A stretch of DNA of 64,000 nucleotides from RDYZ01 sp964518905. GTDB taxonomy: Bacteria; Cyanobacteriota; Cyanobacteriia; Cyanobacteriales; Geitlerinemataceae. The DNA is taken from assembly GCA_964518905.1 (NCBI GenBank), contig CAZFJL010000017.1, positions 15,934 through 79,933 on the forward strand, given 5' to 3'. Under the pieces are notes generated by a model that had not been told where the DNA came from, searched no databases, and was given only the letters and a program-made list of their open reading frames with translations. Every line of letters starts with the position of its first letter. The first letter of the stretch is position 1. The position numbers and the translations under genes were made by a program. Of the stretch, positions 1 to 9,293 are shown in pieces.

Positions 1-502
1 TAAATTGCTGTCGTCGTCTCGTTTTACGATTTCTATCTTTATATGGATTACGGCGTTGAGTGTCCGCCTTCCTCAAAGCTATGGCTATGGCTTAATTCTG
101 CTCTTTTCTGCTCTTACTCTCGTTTAGAGCTTGGTGTGATGGGGAGAAACACCGGCTCATTTCAGATATCTAGGCTTTAGCCAGAAAGCTGATAGGAGGA
201 TAAGCCTCAGATCTCCGATCTGGCTTAATGCAAGATCAGCAATAGGTTTGAGAGATTCGACGATCGCCTCGGTGACCCAATGTGAGTCGCACCGTTACAA
301 AATCTGGCGGCAAAACAACGCTTTTAAGCGGATGGCTGTAATGAGAGAGCTTTGGTGCTGGAAATCCTACTGTGTATGACGATCGCTGATGACGGTTCTG
401 GATTTGCGACGCGGTTCATTGTCTTAAAACGGTTGGAACTCATGATTGCTATTCGAGCCTCAATATCGATATGCTCTAATTTTAAACATTAAATTCCAAT
501 GT
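1..502. other. Left-edge stretch with no gene identified
   Basis: I see no convincing reading frame, RNA gene or terminator here. The stretch has several GATCGC-type words typical of this genome and may hold the promoter of the rightward gene starting near 503. A gene cut by the left edge cannot be excluded. Confidence 0.4.
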
Positions 503-1033
503 ATGCTTGCTGAGTTTCCCGCGATCGTTCAATTCAAACGCGCACTAATCATTACGTTAGTGCTCTCCGGCGGTGCGATTTTCTTTAGCTCGACCCTGTC
601 GTTCCTCGCGGGGCATTTCCCCTTTGGCTTTATCGCCAGCTTTGCGTTTATCTTTGCAGGCGTCTCGCTACAGCGTCATACCTACTTCCGGCTCGATCGC
701 CATGAGCTGATCGTTTACAAGCCTACGGGGAAAGAAGACTATCGCTGTGCGTTGACGTCCCCGCGCGATCTGTATATTGATGCCGAGACGGATGATGTCT
801 ACCTGCTGTCGGCGGGCGATCGTCGTAAGATGCCGCTGTATCGCTGGCTGGCAGAAGATGAGGATTGGGAGAAATTTCAAGCGCTGGTTGCGGCAACGTC
901 CCAGGATGCTAGTGAAGAGATCGGGGCATCTGAGGAGGAGAAGACGGCGATCGGTGTAGAGGGCTTGCAAACTGCGATCGATTCAAGCAATTCAAGCGAA
1001 GCAGAATCCTCATCGACTGCCGATCCATCCTGA
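503..1033 (+). CDS. Hypothetical membrane protein
   Basis: I do not recognise a named family. The protein has about 176 residues from the ATG at 503; the frame stays open upstream to a TTG at 446, but the added residues look like non-coding sequence. Two adjacent hydrophobic segments near residues 13-55 look like a membrane hairpin. A soluble stretch with alternating hydrophobic residues follows (tyrosine-rich, with an RLDRHELIVYKP strand), resembling the small membrane-anchored PH-like domains of bacteria; that resemblance is inference. The last 40 residues are an acidic, serine-rich tail. It stands alone, with no same-strand neighbour close by and no clear ribosome-binding site. Coding status is supported by codon pattern and domain-like composition. 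Confidence 0.6.
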   Translation: MLAEFPAIVQFKRALIITLVLSGGAIFFSSTLSFLAGHFPFGFIASFAFIFAGVSLQRHTYFRLDRHELIVYKPTGKEDYRCALTSPRDLYIDAETDDVYLLSAGDRRKMPLYRWLAEDEDWEKFQALVAATSQDASEEIGASEEEKTAIGVEGLQTAIDSSNSSEAESSSTADPS

Positions 1034-1300
1034 TCTTTTTGAGCTGAAATTCGTTCAGTCTGTGGCGTCGATTAGTCTTGGATTCAGAGATGGCGATCAA
1101 TAGGTGCGAGTCTGCGTCCGATGGTAATACGCACTTGGTTTGCGATCCCGCGATCGCAAGTGGAATGTACTTGGAGGAGGAGAGTCAATGGTTATAATCT
1201 TGGCTTACTTCAATTCGCTAATCAACAAAATATTCTCAGCGACAATTAATTTTCAATTGGTTTTGAATTAATCCACTGTAGCGCAGACAAAATAAGATAT

Positions 1301-1645
1301 TTATTGTGAGGCTTTTAAGATTGCGTGCCATTTGTCACATTCAAGAAAAACTTGCTGGAGTCGATCGAATGTATTCTTACAGTGATTTTCTCTCTTTAAA
1401 GGCAGTTCTTCATTTTTGACTAACAGATTTAAAGTCAGTGCCGAATGATCTAGCGGTATGTCAATCAAGATTTCTGCTGTTGTTAACAAATAAAACTTGA
1501 CTGAACCGGGCTTTTCACTACCCATTACATAGTCTCGGGACTCATGCAGCAGGCGAAAGCCCGATTTTTCGAGCAGATCACACACTGTTTTATGTGTATG
1601 GTCACCGTAATTCATGATCGAGAACGTAGCTGTATAACGTGCCAT
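1301..1645 (-). CDS. Small conserved-looking hypothetical protein
   Basis: This is a 114-residue protein of unknown function, starting at ATG 1645. It has no signal peptide or membrane segment. The composition is that of a small soluble alpha/beta protein, with alternating strands such as KFYLLTTAEILIDIPL around residues 49-65 and a C-terminal helix ending in CDKWHAILKASQ. Three cysteines are present without a metal-binding spacing. It lies alone between an uncharacterised gene and argS. Its base composition is more A+T-rich than its neighbours, which may mean a low-expression or acquired gene. I assign no function. Confidence 0.6.
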   Translation of the reverse strand: MARYTATFSIMNYGDHTHKTVCDLLEKSGFRLLHESRDYVMGSEKPGSVKFYLLTTAEILIDIPLDHSALTLNLLVKNEELPLKRENHCKNTFDRLQQVFLECDKWHAILKASQ

Positions 1646-1745
1646 AGAGAAGGCGACACCAATAAGTCAGACCAAAGCTTATCACATTAGTCTTTTCAGT
1701 TTAATCATAAAATCCGGTCTAACAAACGTTGATTTGACGTCGTGG

Positions 1746-3506
1746 CTACATGCGTTGAAGAACAGTAATTCCCAGCAAAGATAGACCCTGACGCAAGGTT
1801 TGAGCCGTAAGGTAGCATAGCTGCAAGCGTGAGGTACGCTGCGGTTCCTCGGCTTGCAGTATTGAACATTGGTCGTAAAATTGGTTGAATTTTTGACTCA
1901 GTTCAAAAAGGTATTGACACAAGCGATTGGGCAATAGTTCGATCGCAACGGCCTCGATCGCATCCTCAAGACCAAGTAAGTGTTTTGCGAGAATAAACTC
2001 AGTATGTTCCGTCAGTGTAATCACGGTATTCGCTACACTGGAGAAATCGTTGAAATCAATCCCCCCCTTGCGTCCGATGCCTGCGATCCGCACATAGGCA
2101 TAAAGTAAGTATGGTGCGGTATTTCCCTGCATCGCGAGCATTTTGTCGTAGCTAAAAATGTAGTTGCTGGTGCGATTTTGGCTGAGGTCGGCGTATTTGA
2201 CGGAGCTGAGACCGACGACGGTGGCGACATGGTCGATAAAGTCGGCGGGTTCGCTGCGATCTTCGCTGGCGAGCCGTTGGGTGATGTCGGCTTTGGCACG
2301 ATCGATCGCTTCCTCAAGCAGATCGCGCAGTCGCACCGTGTCACCGGCTCGCGTTTTGAGCTTTTTGCCGTCTTCGCCTTGTACTAAGCCAAACGGCACG
2401 TGCTGCGCTTCAACCTCGTCCGGTAGCCAGCCTGCGCGTCGCGCCACTTGGAACACGTGCTCAAAATGGCTGCTTTGTCCGACATCGACGATGTAGATGA
2501 TGCGATCGGCGCGATCGGTGGTGATGCGATAGCGCAGGGCGGCGAGGTCGGTGGTGGCGTAGTTGTAGCCGCCGTTAGTTTTTTGGACGATGAGGGGCAG
2601 GGGATCACCGTTTTTGTTGGTGTAGCCATCGAGAAAGACGCACTGTGCGCCGTCGTCTTCCTGTAGCAGGCCGAGGGTGTCGAGATCGCGGACGACGGAG
2701 GCGAGGGCGTCGTTATAAAACGATTCGCCGCGTTCTTCGAGCTGGATATCGAGCTGGTCGTAAATTTTCTGAAATTCGCGCCGCGATTGTTCACAAAGGA
2801 GCTGCCACGCCTGACGCGCTTCGGCGTCGCCGGTTTGCAGTCCAACGACGGCTTGGCGGGAGACTTCCTTGAAGGTTTCATCATCGTCAAACCGGACTTT
2901 CGCCTGTTTGTAAAACGCAACGAGGTCGCCGATATCGAGGGCGTCGGCTTTGGTGAGGGCGTCGGGATAGACTTCGCGCAGGTAGGTGATCAACATGCCG
3001 AACTGTGTCCCCCAGTCGCCGACGTGGTTGAGGCGGAGGACGTTGTGGCCTTGGAATTCGAGCACACGGGCGATCGCGTCGCCGATGATGGTCGATCGCA
3101 GGTGACCGACGTGCATTTCTTTGGCGATATTCGGGCTGGAGAAATCAACGACGATCGTCTGTGGGTCGCTCACGGGGGCGATGCCGAGGCGATCATCGGT
3201 CAGCATCTGCTGAAGCTGGGCTTCGAGATAGCTCGTTTTCAGTCGCAGGTTAATAAAGCCAGGGCCTGCGATCTCGGGCGGTTCGCAAAGATCCGAGACA
3301 TCCAGCGCGGCGATAATTTGTGTGGCGATATCGCGCGGTTTTTGCTTGAGCGGTTTCGCCAAGGACATGGCGAGGTTGGCCTGATAGTCGCCGAATTTCG
3401 GGTTATTCGTCGCAGCGAGGAGGGGATCAGTTCCGGCGAAGTCAGCTCCGAAGGCGGCGATCAGAGCGCGATCAAATTGTTCGGCGAGCAGGGCAATGGC
3501 GGACAT
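1746..3506 (-). CDS. argS: Arginyl-tRNA synthetase
   Basis: Class I aminoacyl-tRNA synthetase that charges tRNA-Arg with arginine using ATP. The 586-residue protein has the usual length. The N-terminal Arg-tRNA-synthetase domain (about 1-100) is followed by the HIGH-type motif HVGH at 132-135, the conserved NHVGDWGTQFG block at 160-170, a Rossmann catalytic core, and a degenerate KMSKS-like KKLKTR at 381-386, typical of ArgRS. The C-terminal DALR anticodon-binding domain ends in the usual G-x-x-VLxRM. The ATG start at 3506 keeps the canonical N-terminus. It is the last gene of a leftward group, but a MITE-like element separates it from the preceding gene, so it probably has its own promoter. 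Confidence 0.97.
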   Translation of the reverse strand: MSAIALLAEQFDRALIAAFGADFAGTDPLLAATNNPKFGDYQANLAMSLAKPLKQKPRDIATQIIAALDVSDLCEPPEIAGPGFINLRLKTSYLEAQLQQMLTDDRLGIAPVSDPQTIVVDFSSPNIAKEMHVGHLRSTIIGDAIARVLEFQGHNVLRLNHVGDWGTQFGMLITYLREVYPDALTKADALDIGDLVAFYKQAKVRFDDDETFKEVSRQAVVGLQTGDAEARQAWQLLCEQSRREFQKIYDQLDIQLEERGESFYNDALASVVRDLDTLGLLQEDDGAQCVFLDGYTNKNGDPLPLIVQKTNGGYNYATTDLAALRYRITTDRADRIIYIVDVGQSSHFEHVFQVARRAGWLPDEVEAQHVPFGLVQGEDGKKLKTRAGDTVRLRDLLEEAIDRAKADITQRLASEDRSEPADFIDHVATVVGLSSVKYADLSQNRTSNYIFSYDKMLAMQGNTAPYLLYAYVRIAGIGRKGGIDFNDFSSVANTVITLTEHTEFILAKHLLGLEDAIEAVAIELLPNRLCQYLFELSQKFNQFYDQCSILQAEEPQRTSRLQLCYLTAQTLRQGLSLLGITVLQRM

Positions 3507-3553
3507 GGACTATGTGGTGATGAGGGGCGAAACGATAGGGGGCTGTTGACGGA

Positions 3554-3705
3554 CAGGGCAAACGCTACTCAACAGACCCTCACCCTAAATCCCTCTCCCA
3601 GGCAGGGAGAGGGACTTTGATCTCTAAATATTGCTCCCCTTCTCCCATTTTGGGAGAAGGGGCTGGGGGATGAGGGCGTTTATTGGGAGTATGCGTTTGC
3701 CCTGG
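3554..3705. mobile_element. MITE-like palindromic element with 9-bp target duplication
   Basis: The termini CAGGGCAAACGC (3554-3565) and GCGTTTGCCCTG (3693-3704) are inverted repeats. Inside are the paired hairpins CCCTCTCCC/GGGAGAGGG and CCCCTTCTCCC/GGGAGAAGGGG of a repeat widespread in cyanobacteria. The nine bases GTTGACGGA occur directly before (3545-3553) and directly after (3706-3714) the element, as expected of a target-site duplication. There is no coding capacity, so any mobilisation would need a transposase in trans. A related copy lies at 16965-17129. Confidence 0.75.
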
Positions 3706-3743
3706 GTTGACGGATTTGTCAACGAAGCATGAGAGTTTGAAGT

Positions 3744-5105
3744 TTAACCCGATGTGACTCTCTCGGTGTATTGAGTTTGGGGGATCGATCGCGTCCCTAT
3801 CCCGACCAAACCAGCGAGCAGCGCCCAGCCCAGCAGATTGACCTGCGGTTGAAACAGGGGAATATCGAGCATGTGGTAGCCGCTGGTGGCGAGAAAGGCG
3901 ATCGTGTAGCCAAAGACGAGCGATCGCGCTTCGGGTTGAAGGTTTCCACGTATCAAATTCATCGCGGCGCGGGCGATTATTCCACCGACGACGACGAGGA
4001 TTAAGAGCGTGGCGATCGTGCCGGTCTCCGCTGCGAGCATCAGGTAGAGATTGTGCGGATGGCCGACGAAAAACTGACTTTGGGCTTCGTAGAGCGGGCT
4101 AAAACTTTGCAGTCCCCAGCCGCCAAAAGGACGATCGCCGATCATCTCGATCGCGTAATGCCATTGGGTGGCGCGTAAACTGCCGATCGGTCGATCGGGA
4201 TACATGCGATCGCTGAGGCGACCCCAAATCGCGTAGGGGATGATCGCGCGGAAGGGTTGGGCGATCGCTTCGGGGGCAAAGGCTGCCGCGAGGACGATCG
4301 CGATGCAGGCATGAATGGCCGCCACGATCGCCCACCAGTGGCGATAAATCAGAAAGGCCAACAGGACGAGACAGGCGACGCCCCAGCCGTTGCGCGATGA
4401 GGTTAAGGCCAGGATAGTGAGATTGGCGGCGATCGTGACGCTGAGAATTAGCCCGGTTTGCCAGGACGATCGGTGGAACTCTTGGAGCTGAGACGCATCA
4501 GATGATAACCCTTGAGCCTGGATCTCGGGCGGTGTCTCGGGCGAGATCTCGGATTGAACGGTCGGACGGCGCGGGACGGCATCGCACCACAGCCCCAGGG
4601 TTAACGCCAAAACGATCGCGGCGTAGTCGGCCAAGGAATTGGCGTGGAGAAACACCGACGACATTCGCCCCGGTGGTGTACCGCCCGCGACCAGTTGCCA
4701 GTCAATCAGGCCGGGAAAGCCGCGATCGTTCCAGCCCCAAAATAGTTCGCCGAGACCGATCGCGCAGACCCCGATCGAGGGCAAAACGATCGCCCAGGCC
4801 AGTTGACGCAGGCGATCGGGCGTCGTAAACACGCGACTCATCGCGGCAAACATCACCACAAACGGCACGAAATTAAACGCGCCTAAGCTGGCTTCGTAGG
4901 GGTCAACGGCGCTGAAGATACCGGCGATCAGTAAACCGACCCAGACCAAGAGCAGACGTACATCACGATCGCCCCAGAGAGAACGCCGCGATCGCCAACA
5001 GACGCGCCCGGTTAGCGCCAAAATAACGACACCGCTCAACGCCGGAACAAACGGCAACACGGCAAAACTCGCGAGCCACGCTCGCCATTCCCGATTTATT
5101 GCCAT
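3744..5105 (-). CDS. O-antigen ligase/polymerase-family membrane protein
   Basis: This 453-residue polytopic inner-membrane protein has roughly ten to twelve hydrophobic segments over its whole length. The C-terminal half carries the O-antigen ligase (Wzy_C/WaaL-like) signature: a DRPFGGWG segment and, further on, HPHNLYLMLAAETG, where the His-Asn pair and the Glu are typical. Such proteins join or polymerise polyprenyl-linked glycans at the periplasmic face. Cyanobacterial IctB, once proposed as a carbon transporter, belongs to the same family, so the substrate is uncertain. A loop near residues 185-215 is acidic and Gln/Ser-rich. It follows the M20 amidohydrolase gene by 52 bp on the same strand, so co-transcription is likely. 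Confidence 0.85.
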   Translation of the reverse strand: MAINREWRAWLASFAVLPFVPALSGVVILALTGRVCWRSRRSLWGDRDVRLLLVWVGLLIAGIFSAVDPYEASLGAFNFVPFVVMFAAMSRVFTTPDRLRQLAWAIVLPSIGVCAIGLGELFWGWNDRGFPGLIDWQLVAGGTPPGRMSSVFLHANSLADYAAIVLALTLGLWCDAVPRRPTVQSEISPETPPEIQAQGLSSDASQLQEFHRSSWQTGLILSVTIAANLTILALTSSRNGWGVACLVLLAFLIYRHWWAIVAAIHACIAIVLAAAFAPEAIAQPFRAIIPYAIWGRLSDRMYPDRPIGSLRATQWHYAIEMIGDRPFGGWGLQSFSPLYEAQSQFFVGHPHNLYLMLAAETGTIATLLILVVVGGIIARAAMNLIRGNLQPEARSLVFGYTIAFLATSGYHMLDIPLFQPQVNLLGWALLAGLVGIGTRSIPQTQYTERVTSG

Positions 5106-5157
5106 TCTGCGTTTACCTCGAATCCCTCCCAGTCTTTCCCCTCCGTCAAGCTATGCA

Positions 5158-6372
5158 TCACCGCGATCGCTTGCCACACTGAAAATAGCGCCACGCCGCC
5201 GCTGCCATCGTCGTGACCCCGGTGACGATTGCCGCTTCGTCGATCTCAAAACGCGGGTGGTGGAGGGGATAATTCGGCTTATCGCGATGCCCGACTCCCA
5301 GGCGAAACATCATCCCCGGAGCCCGATCGAGATACACCGCGAAATCTTCCGCCCCCAGCGACGGCTCCGGTAACAGCTCGATCGCCGCTTCACCCCACAG
5401 GTCACGCACCGCTGATTCAACGATCCCCGTCAAGACACGATCATTTTGCACCGAGGGGACGAGTTTGTTGTAGCGAATCTCGTAGCGTGCGCCGTAGGTG
5501 TTGCAAATGCCCGCGACGATCGACTCGATCCAGGCGGGAAGTTCAGCGTGGGTTTCGGGATGGAGCGATCGCACCGTGCCGCGTAGTTTGACGGTGTCGG
5601 CGATGACGTTGGGGGCGCGTCCGCCTTCGATCGTGCCGATCGATAACACCACCGGGCGCAATGGATTATGCGTTCGCCCGATCGCCTGTTGCAGATTGAC
5701 GATCACCTGAGACGCGATCCAGATCGCATCGATCGCCTCGTAAGGCCGTGCGCCATGCCCCGACTCACCCCGGATAATAATTTCCAAATCGTCCGCCGCC
5801 GCCGTCAGTGCGCCGTAGCGAATGCCCACCACCTCCGCCAAAATCGACGGAAACACATGGACACCGAACACCGCGTCGATATTGTCCATCGCGCCATCTT
5901 CCACCATCCATTTCGCGCCCTGGGCGATCTCCTCCGCCGGTTGGAACAAAAAGCGAACATTTCCCGGTAAATCGTCCGCCAGTTGCGACAGCACCATCGC
6001 CGAACCCAGACCGATCGTCGCGTGCACATCATGACCGCAAGCGTGCATCACCCCCGGCGTTTTCGAGGCAAAGCCGATCGATAAATCCTCACGGATCGGC
6101 AGCGCATCCATATCGGTGCGGATAGCCACCTGGCGATCGTCGTGACCATTCCCCGCCAGTTCACCGACTACGCCCGTCTTGCCGACGCCCTCCCGTACTT
6201 GTAAACCACAGGACGACAAGACCCCGGCGACATAGGCCGAGGTTTGGTATTCCTTACCGCTCAGTTCTGGGTGCGCATGGAAGTGTCGGCGAATTTCGAT
6301 CAGGCGCGGCGCGAGATTTTGGGCAATGTTACGCAGGTGTTGGAGGTCGGTGGCGGTATCGGAAAGCGCCAT
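5158..6372 (-). CDS. M20 family metal-dependent amidohydrolase
   Basis: The 404-residue protein matches the N-acyl-amino-acid/hippurate amidohydrolase branch of peptidase family M20 (M20D), which hydrolyses amide bonds of N-acylated amino acids or indole-3-acetyl conjugates. Visible metal-site motifs are MHACGHDVHA (Cys112, His114), QPAEE (Glu147-Glu148), His171 in FGVHVFPS and a C-terminal LHHPRFEIDE. The lid-domain GHGARP motif is also present. There is no signal peptide, so it is cytoplasmic. The gene sits between an MCE-domain gene (62 bp upstream) and an O-antigen-ligase-like gene (52 bp downstream), all leftward. The substrate cannot be told from the sequence. Confidence 0.92.
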   Translation of the reverse strand: MALSDTATDLQHLRNIAQNLAPRLIEIRRHFHAHPELSGKEYQTSAYVAGVLSSCGLQVREGVGKTGVVGELAGNGHDDRQVAIRTDMDALPIREDLSIGFASKTPGVMHACGHDVHATIGLGSAMVLSQLADDLPGNVRFLFQPAEEIAQGAKWMVEDGAMDNIDAVFGVHVFPSILAEVVGIRYGALTAAADDLEIIIRGESGHGARPYEAIDAIWIASQVIVNLQQAIGRTHNPLRPVVLSIGTIEGGRAPNVIADTVKLRGTVRSLHPETHAELPAWIESIVAGICNTYGARYEIRYNKLVPSVQNDRVLTGIVESAVRDLWGEAAIELLPEPSLGAEDFAVYLDRAPGMMFRLGVGHRDKPNYPLHHPRFEIDEAAIVTGVTTMAAAAWRYFQCGKRSR

Positions 6373-6434
6373 AGGGTCTATTGATTGAGGTGATTTAGGG
6401 TTGTGCAGAACGATCGATCTGGAGAAGTCTAGTT

Positions 6435-7727
6435 TTAAGGTTGAGGCTCCGCTGGTGAAGATTCGCGGGTCGGCTCGGGTCTGTTTGGATCGTGAGCCAC
6501 GAATCCATCGGGCGTTGGGGGAATTGTGCGAATGATCTGCGCGTATTGGTCGAGCTGTTGGGTTGCGGAAACGAGACCGCTGAGACCGTTCACCGTCCGT
6601 CGTAAATTTTCACGAAAATCTGGATCGCCGGTTAGGTCATCGAGATCAGAGGTAATTTTCTCAACGTTCTCGAAGGTGGTTCGCGCGGAGTCGAGGGTGA
6701 GTTGCAGTTGCAGGAGGGTATCCGGATCGTTCAGGCTGCCGGAGATATCCCGTAAATTGGCAGATGCGACGGCGGCATTTTCCGATAGTACAACCGCATT
6801 GCTGACCAGCGTATCGATATTGTTGAGCGCCGACGATCGCTCAAACTCATTCAGCGAGGCATTCACCGTCGATAAGGTCGTGTCAGCCTCAAGTAGCAAT
6901 GGACGCAGTGCCGCTGCCGAAAGACTCAGCTCTTGACCGAGTTGGTTAACACTTTCCAGGGTGGCAACGACGTTACCGCGATTACTTTCAACCAGTTGAT
7001 TGACCGTATCCATGAGCTGGTTAACGCGATCGACGGTTCCATCGATATTGTTGACGGCGCGATCGACCGATGTAGCCGTTGATAACGCGGCGGCGGAGAG
7101 GGGGCCAACTTCTCCTTGAAATAGCTCAGTTAGCGTCGCAACTTCTTTGGCTAGCACACTGATTTCAGCGGTTGCACCCGATGTATTCTGAAGTAGCGTT
7201 TGCAGTTCATTCAAAAAGGCCGGATCGCTAAAGGCGCGGGTGAACTGGAGCGAGGCACGGGTGAGCTGATCGAAGCTAACGCCGAGCTGACCCTGAAGTC
7301 GATCGCCATCACAAATAATCAAGCTCGAATCACATCTGTTTTCGAGCGGTTTGGCGACTTGGCCTGGATTGCTAATCGGTACGGCGACGGGTAAAAGATC
7401 GATCGCCGTTTCACCAATAAATCCGCCTTGGTTCACCTCAATCTTGACACCGCTGGGCAACAATAAATCCGATGAGGCGATCTCGATCTCCATATCGACG
7501 CCGTTAGGCCCCGGCGCGATCGAGTTCACTCGCCCGACCGTCACGCCGCGATAACGCACCGTTGCGCCCGCCTGAATTCCAGCAACATGATCAAATTCAG
7601 CGACAAACCGATAACTTTTTCGACCGGCCTGAAAGCCTCTCAGCCACAGTCCTGCGATCGCAAAGAGACTAAGGCCGAGAATAATAAACAGGCCGAGTGA
7701 GCCTTCGCGCAGTGTCCGAGAACGCAT
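6435..7727 (-). CDS. MCE/MlaD-domain lipid-transport protein (ycf22-like)
   Basis: The 430-residue protein has one N-terminal membrane anchor (about 10-30) and a single MCE domain (about 38-115) with the typical FDHVAGIQAGATVRYRGV start. A long helical/coiled-coil region rich in Asn, Leu and Ser follows to about residue 400, then a Pro-rich tail. MCE proteins form hexameric substrate-binding rings or tubes for MlaFEDB/TGD-type lipid importers; the plastid counterparts are Ycf22 and TGD2. A matching MlaE-type permease gene is at 58467 in this window, not adjacent. The ATG at 7727 is preceded on the minus strand by GGGAGG, a good ribosome-binding site. It is the first gene of the leftward group. 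Confidence 0.9.
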   Translation of the reverse strand: MRSRTLREGSLGLFIILGLSLFAIAGLWLRGFQAGRKSYRFVAEFDHVAGIQAGATVRYRGVTVGRVNSIAPGPNGVDMEIEIASSDLLLPSGVKIEVNQGGFIGETAIDLLPVAVPISNPGQVAKPLENRCDSSLIICDGDRLQGQLGVSFDQLTRASLQFTRAFSDPAFLNELQTLLQNTSGATAEISVLAKEVATLTELFQGEVGPLSAAALSTATSVDRAVNNIDGTVDRVNQLMDTVNQLVESNRGNVVATLESVNQLGQELSLSAAALRPLLLEADTTLSTVNASLNEFERSSALNNIDTLVSNAVVLSENAAVASANLRDISGSLNDPDTLLQLQLTLDSARTTFENVEKITSDLDDLTGDPDFRENLRRTVNGLSGLVSATQQLDQYAQIIRTIPPTPDGFVAHDPNRPEPTRESSPAEPQP

Positions 7728-7817
7728 GGGTTCCTCCCTTCATTGGCAGTGGCAAGGGCGATGGTTGCCCTGCGTTGCGTAAGCTGTCGATATATTAAAA
7801 CGTATTCGGAATTTGAA

Positions 7818-8378
7818 ATGTCTAAGGGAGACGTGAACGTGAGTGTTCCAGCAGGAGAAATTACGACAGCGCAACATTTAATCGATGGGTATGCACACGG
7901 CGATCGCGACTTTGAAGCCGCGAAGCTGAGTGAGGCGGATCTACACAATGCAATTTTACGCGGGGTCAATCTAAGTGAGGCGCTACTCGATCGAGCCGTG
8001 CTAACGCGGACGGATTTACGCGGGGCGGATCTGAGCTGGGCGGATCTGAGCGGGGCGAACCTGGGCAGTGCGGATTTGCGCGGTGCGATCTTGACGCGAG
8101 CTGACCTCAGTGGCGCTGATTTGCGACATGCTAATTTACTACGCGCCGATTTGAGTTTGGCGACCCTTGACGGGGTGCAGTGGGCGGGGGCGATCGCGCC
8201 GGATGGATCAGTATACCCAGGGGCTGAGTCAGCAGAGCCACCGATGGCTACGACCGTGCAAGCATCGACGGGCGGTGATCATGATGTGGAAATGCTGCGC
8301 CGAGAGTTAGCGAATGCTCGTGAACGAGTCGCTCTTTTAGAGTCGCAGTTACAACAACTGAACGAGCCGCTGGAGTAG
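7818..8378 (+). CDS. Pentapeptide repeat protein with C-terminal coiled coil
   Basis: The central region (about residues 30-120) consists of A(D/N)Lxx pentapeptides such as ADLSWADLSGANL, which fold into a right-handed quadrilateral beta helix. After a DGVQWAGAIAPDGS cap, common in cyanobacterial pentapeptide proteins, the last 40 residues form a charged heptad helix (EMLRRELANARERVALLESQ) suited to oligomerisation. There is no signal peptide. The frame opens at a TTG at 7743; I prefer the ATG at 7818. The GTG at 7839, nine bases after AAGGGA, is an equally plausible start. It is divergent from the MCE gene and shares a bidirectional terminator with the gene that follows. The role is unknown. 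Confidence 0.8.
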   Translation: MSKGDVNVSVPAGEITTAQHLIDGYAHGDRDFEAAKLSEADLHNAILRGVNLSEALLDRAVLTRTDLRGADLSWADLSGANLGSADLRGAILTRADLSGADLRHANLLRADLSLATLDGVQWAGAIAPDGSVYPGAESAEPPMATTVQASTGGDHDVEMLRRELANARERVALLESQLQQLNEPLE

Positions 8379-8414
8379 TTCAACGTGAATCGTCCCGTCA
8401 GATTAAGCATGTGA

Positions 8415-8453
8415 AAAAACTGGGGAAATATCCTGAAATATTCCCCAGTTTTT
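8415..8453. terminator. Bidirectional intrinsic terminator
   Basis: A 13-bp perfect stem, AAAAACTGGGGAA / TTCCCCAGTTTTT, carries A-tracts on the left and T-tracts on the right. It can end both the rightward pentapeptide gene and the leftward Spy-like gene that converge here. Confidence 0.85.
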
Positions 8454-8517
8454 AACCGGCTGATGTCCGCGATCTGAGGTTAGAAACGTAACCCTTCACG
8501 ATCGCGACAAGGCCGAT

Positions 8518-9102
8518 CTAGCGTGAATGACGACCGCCTCGGGGGCCATGACCGCCCATCATTTCACTCAGTTGCTCGCGCTGTTCTGGGGTTAAGGTAT
8601 CGCGCACATCAAGCATCATCGAAAACATGCGATCGTGTACGTCATTCATGCTCGCGACCATGTCTTGATGTTGGCTTTCCAGATCGGCACGGCTGGCATC
8701 GCTCGCGAATAGATCGTGCATCGTTTCGCGATCGGCTTTGACACGATCGCGTAGGTCTGCCGTCTCCGCGCAAAAGCTGGTGTATTGGCTGACGATTTCA
8801 CTGCGCTGATCATCCGAGAGGTCGAGGCGATCGATCCACGGGGGCATCTGGTTTGTATCCGCCTCATCACCACAGGGCATTTGACCCATGCCGCCGCCCA
8901 TGCCGCCGCCCATACCTGAGCGACCACCGCCGCCCGATCCACGGCTCATTCCGGGGCGATCGGGCATTCCAAAACCAGGAGCATTGGGAGCGTCACCGCG
9001 CGGTTGAGCATTGAGCGGGTAGCCCGCAGAGAAAACCACCGCAAACATCAAACCTGTCAGCAGGCCATACTTGAGTGCGGTTCGAGAATAGTGTTGGGTC
9101 AT
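8518..9102 (-). CDS. Spy/CpxP-like exported protein (copy 1)
   Basis: The 194-residue protein has an N-terminal signal-type hydrophobic segment (about 13-32, ending near NAQPRG), a Gly/Met-rich spacer (GMGGGMGGGMG) and a helical domain with the LTxxQ motif of the Spy/CpxP family (LTPEQREQLSEMM near residues 173-185). The family comprises periplasmic chaperones or stress sensors induced by envelope damage or metals. Two cysteines (MPCGDE and FCAET) match cysteines of the neighbouring paralog and could form a disulfide. The C-terminus is a short Gly/His/Arg-rich tail. It lies directly downstream of copy 2 on the same strand; each copy has its own similar upstream region, so the pair looks like a tandem duplication of a whole transcription unit. 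Confidence 0.85.
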   Translation of the reverse strand: MTQHYSRTALKYGLLTGLMFAVVFSAGYPLNAQPRGDAPNAPGFGMPDRPGMSRGSGGGGRSGMGGGMGGGMGQMPCGDEADTNQMPPWIDRLDLSDDQRSEIVSQYTSFCAETADLRDRVKADRETMHDLFASDASRADLESQHQDMVASMNDVHDRMFSMMLDVRDTLTPEQREQLSEMMGGHGPRGGRHSR

Positions 9103-9185
9103 CGTTTTGGTCTTGGTTTAACGCTGTTTTTATGCTTATGAAAACGTCAGCGATCGCAGCCTAAATGTTGTTACGCTGCGATCGC

Positions 9186-9251
9186 TCTAGCCCTATTCTA
9201 AGTCGCCGCTAAACTAAGCCTTGGCAACGTCACAATTTCTTCTGTCGAGTG
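9186..9251 (-). promoter_or_regulatory. Conserved upstream block of Spy-like copy 1
   Basis: This block aligns closely with 10033-10101 upstream of copy 2, including CACAATTTCTTCT against CATAATTTCTTCT and CTATTCTAA against CTCATTCTAA. Conservation outside the coding region suggests a shared promoter or operator, kept after duplication. Confidence 0.5.
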
Positions 9252-9293
9252 ATGTAACGATCGGCGATCGCGGCGAGGTTCATTTCGCTGAGA

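Noticed and set aside
2787..3620. 277-codon open frame antisense to argS
   Set aside because: It lies opposite a complete, canonical argS and runs into the MITE-like element; no family features.
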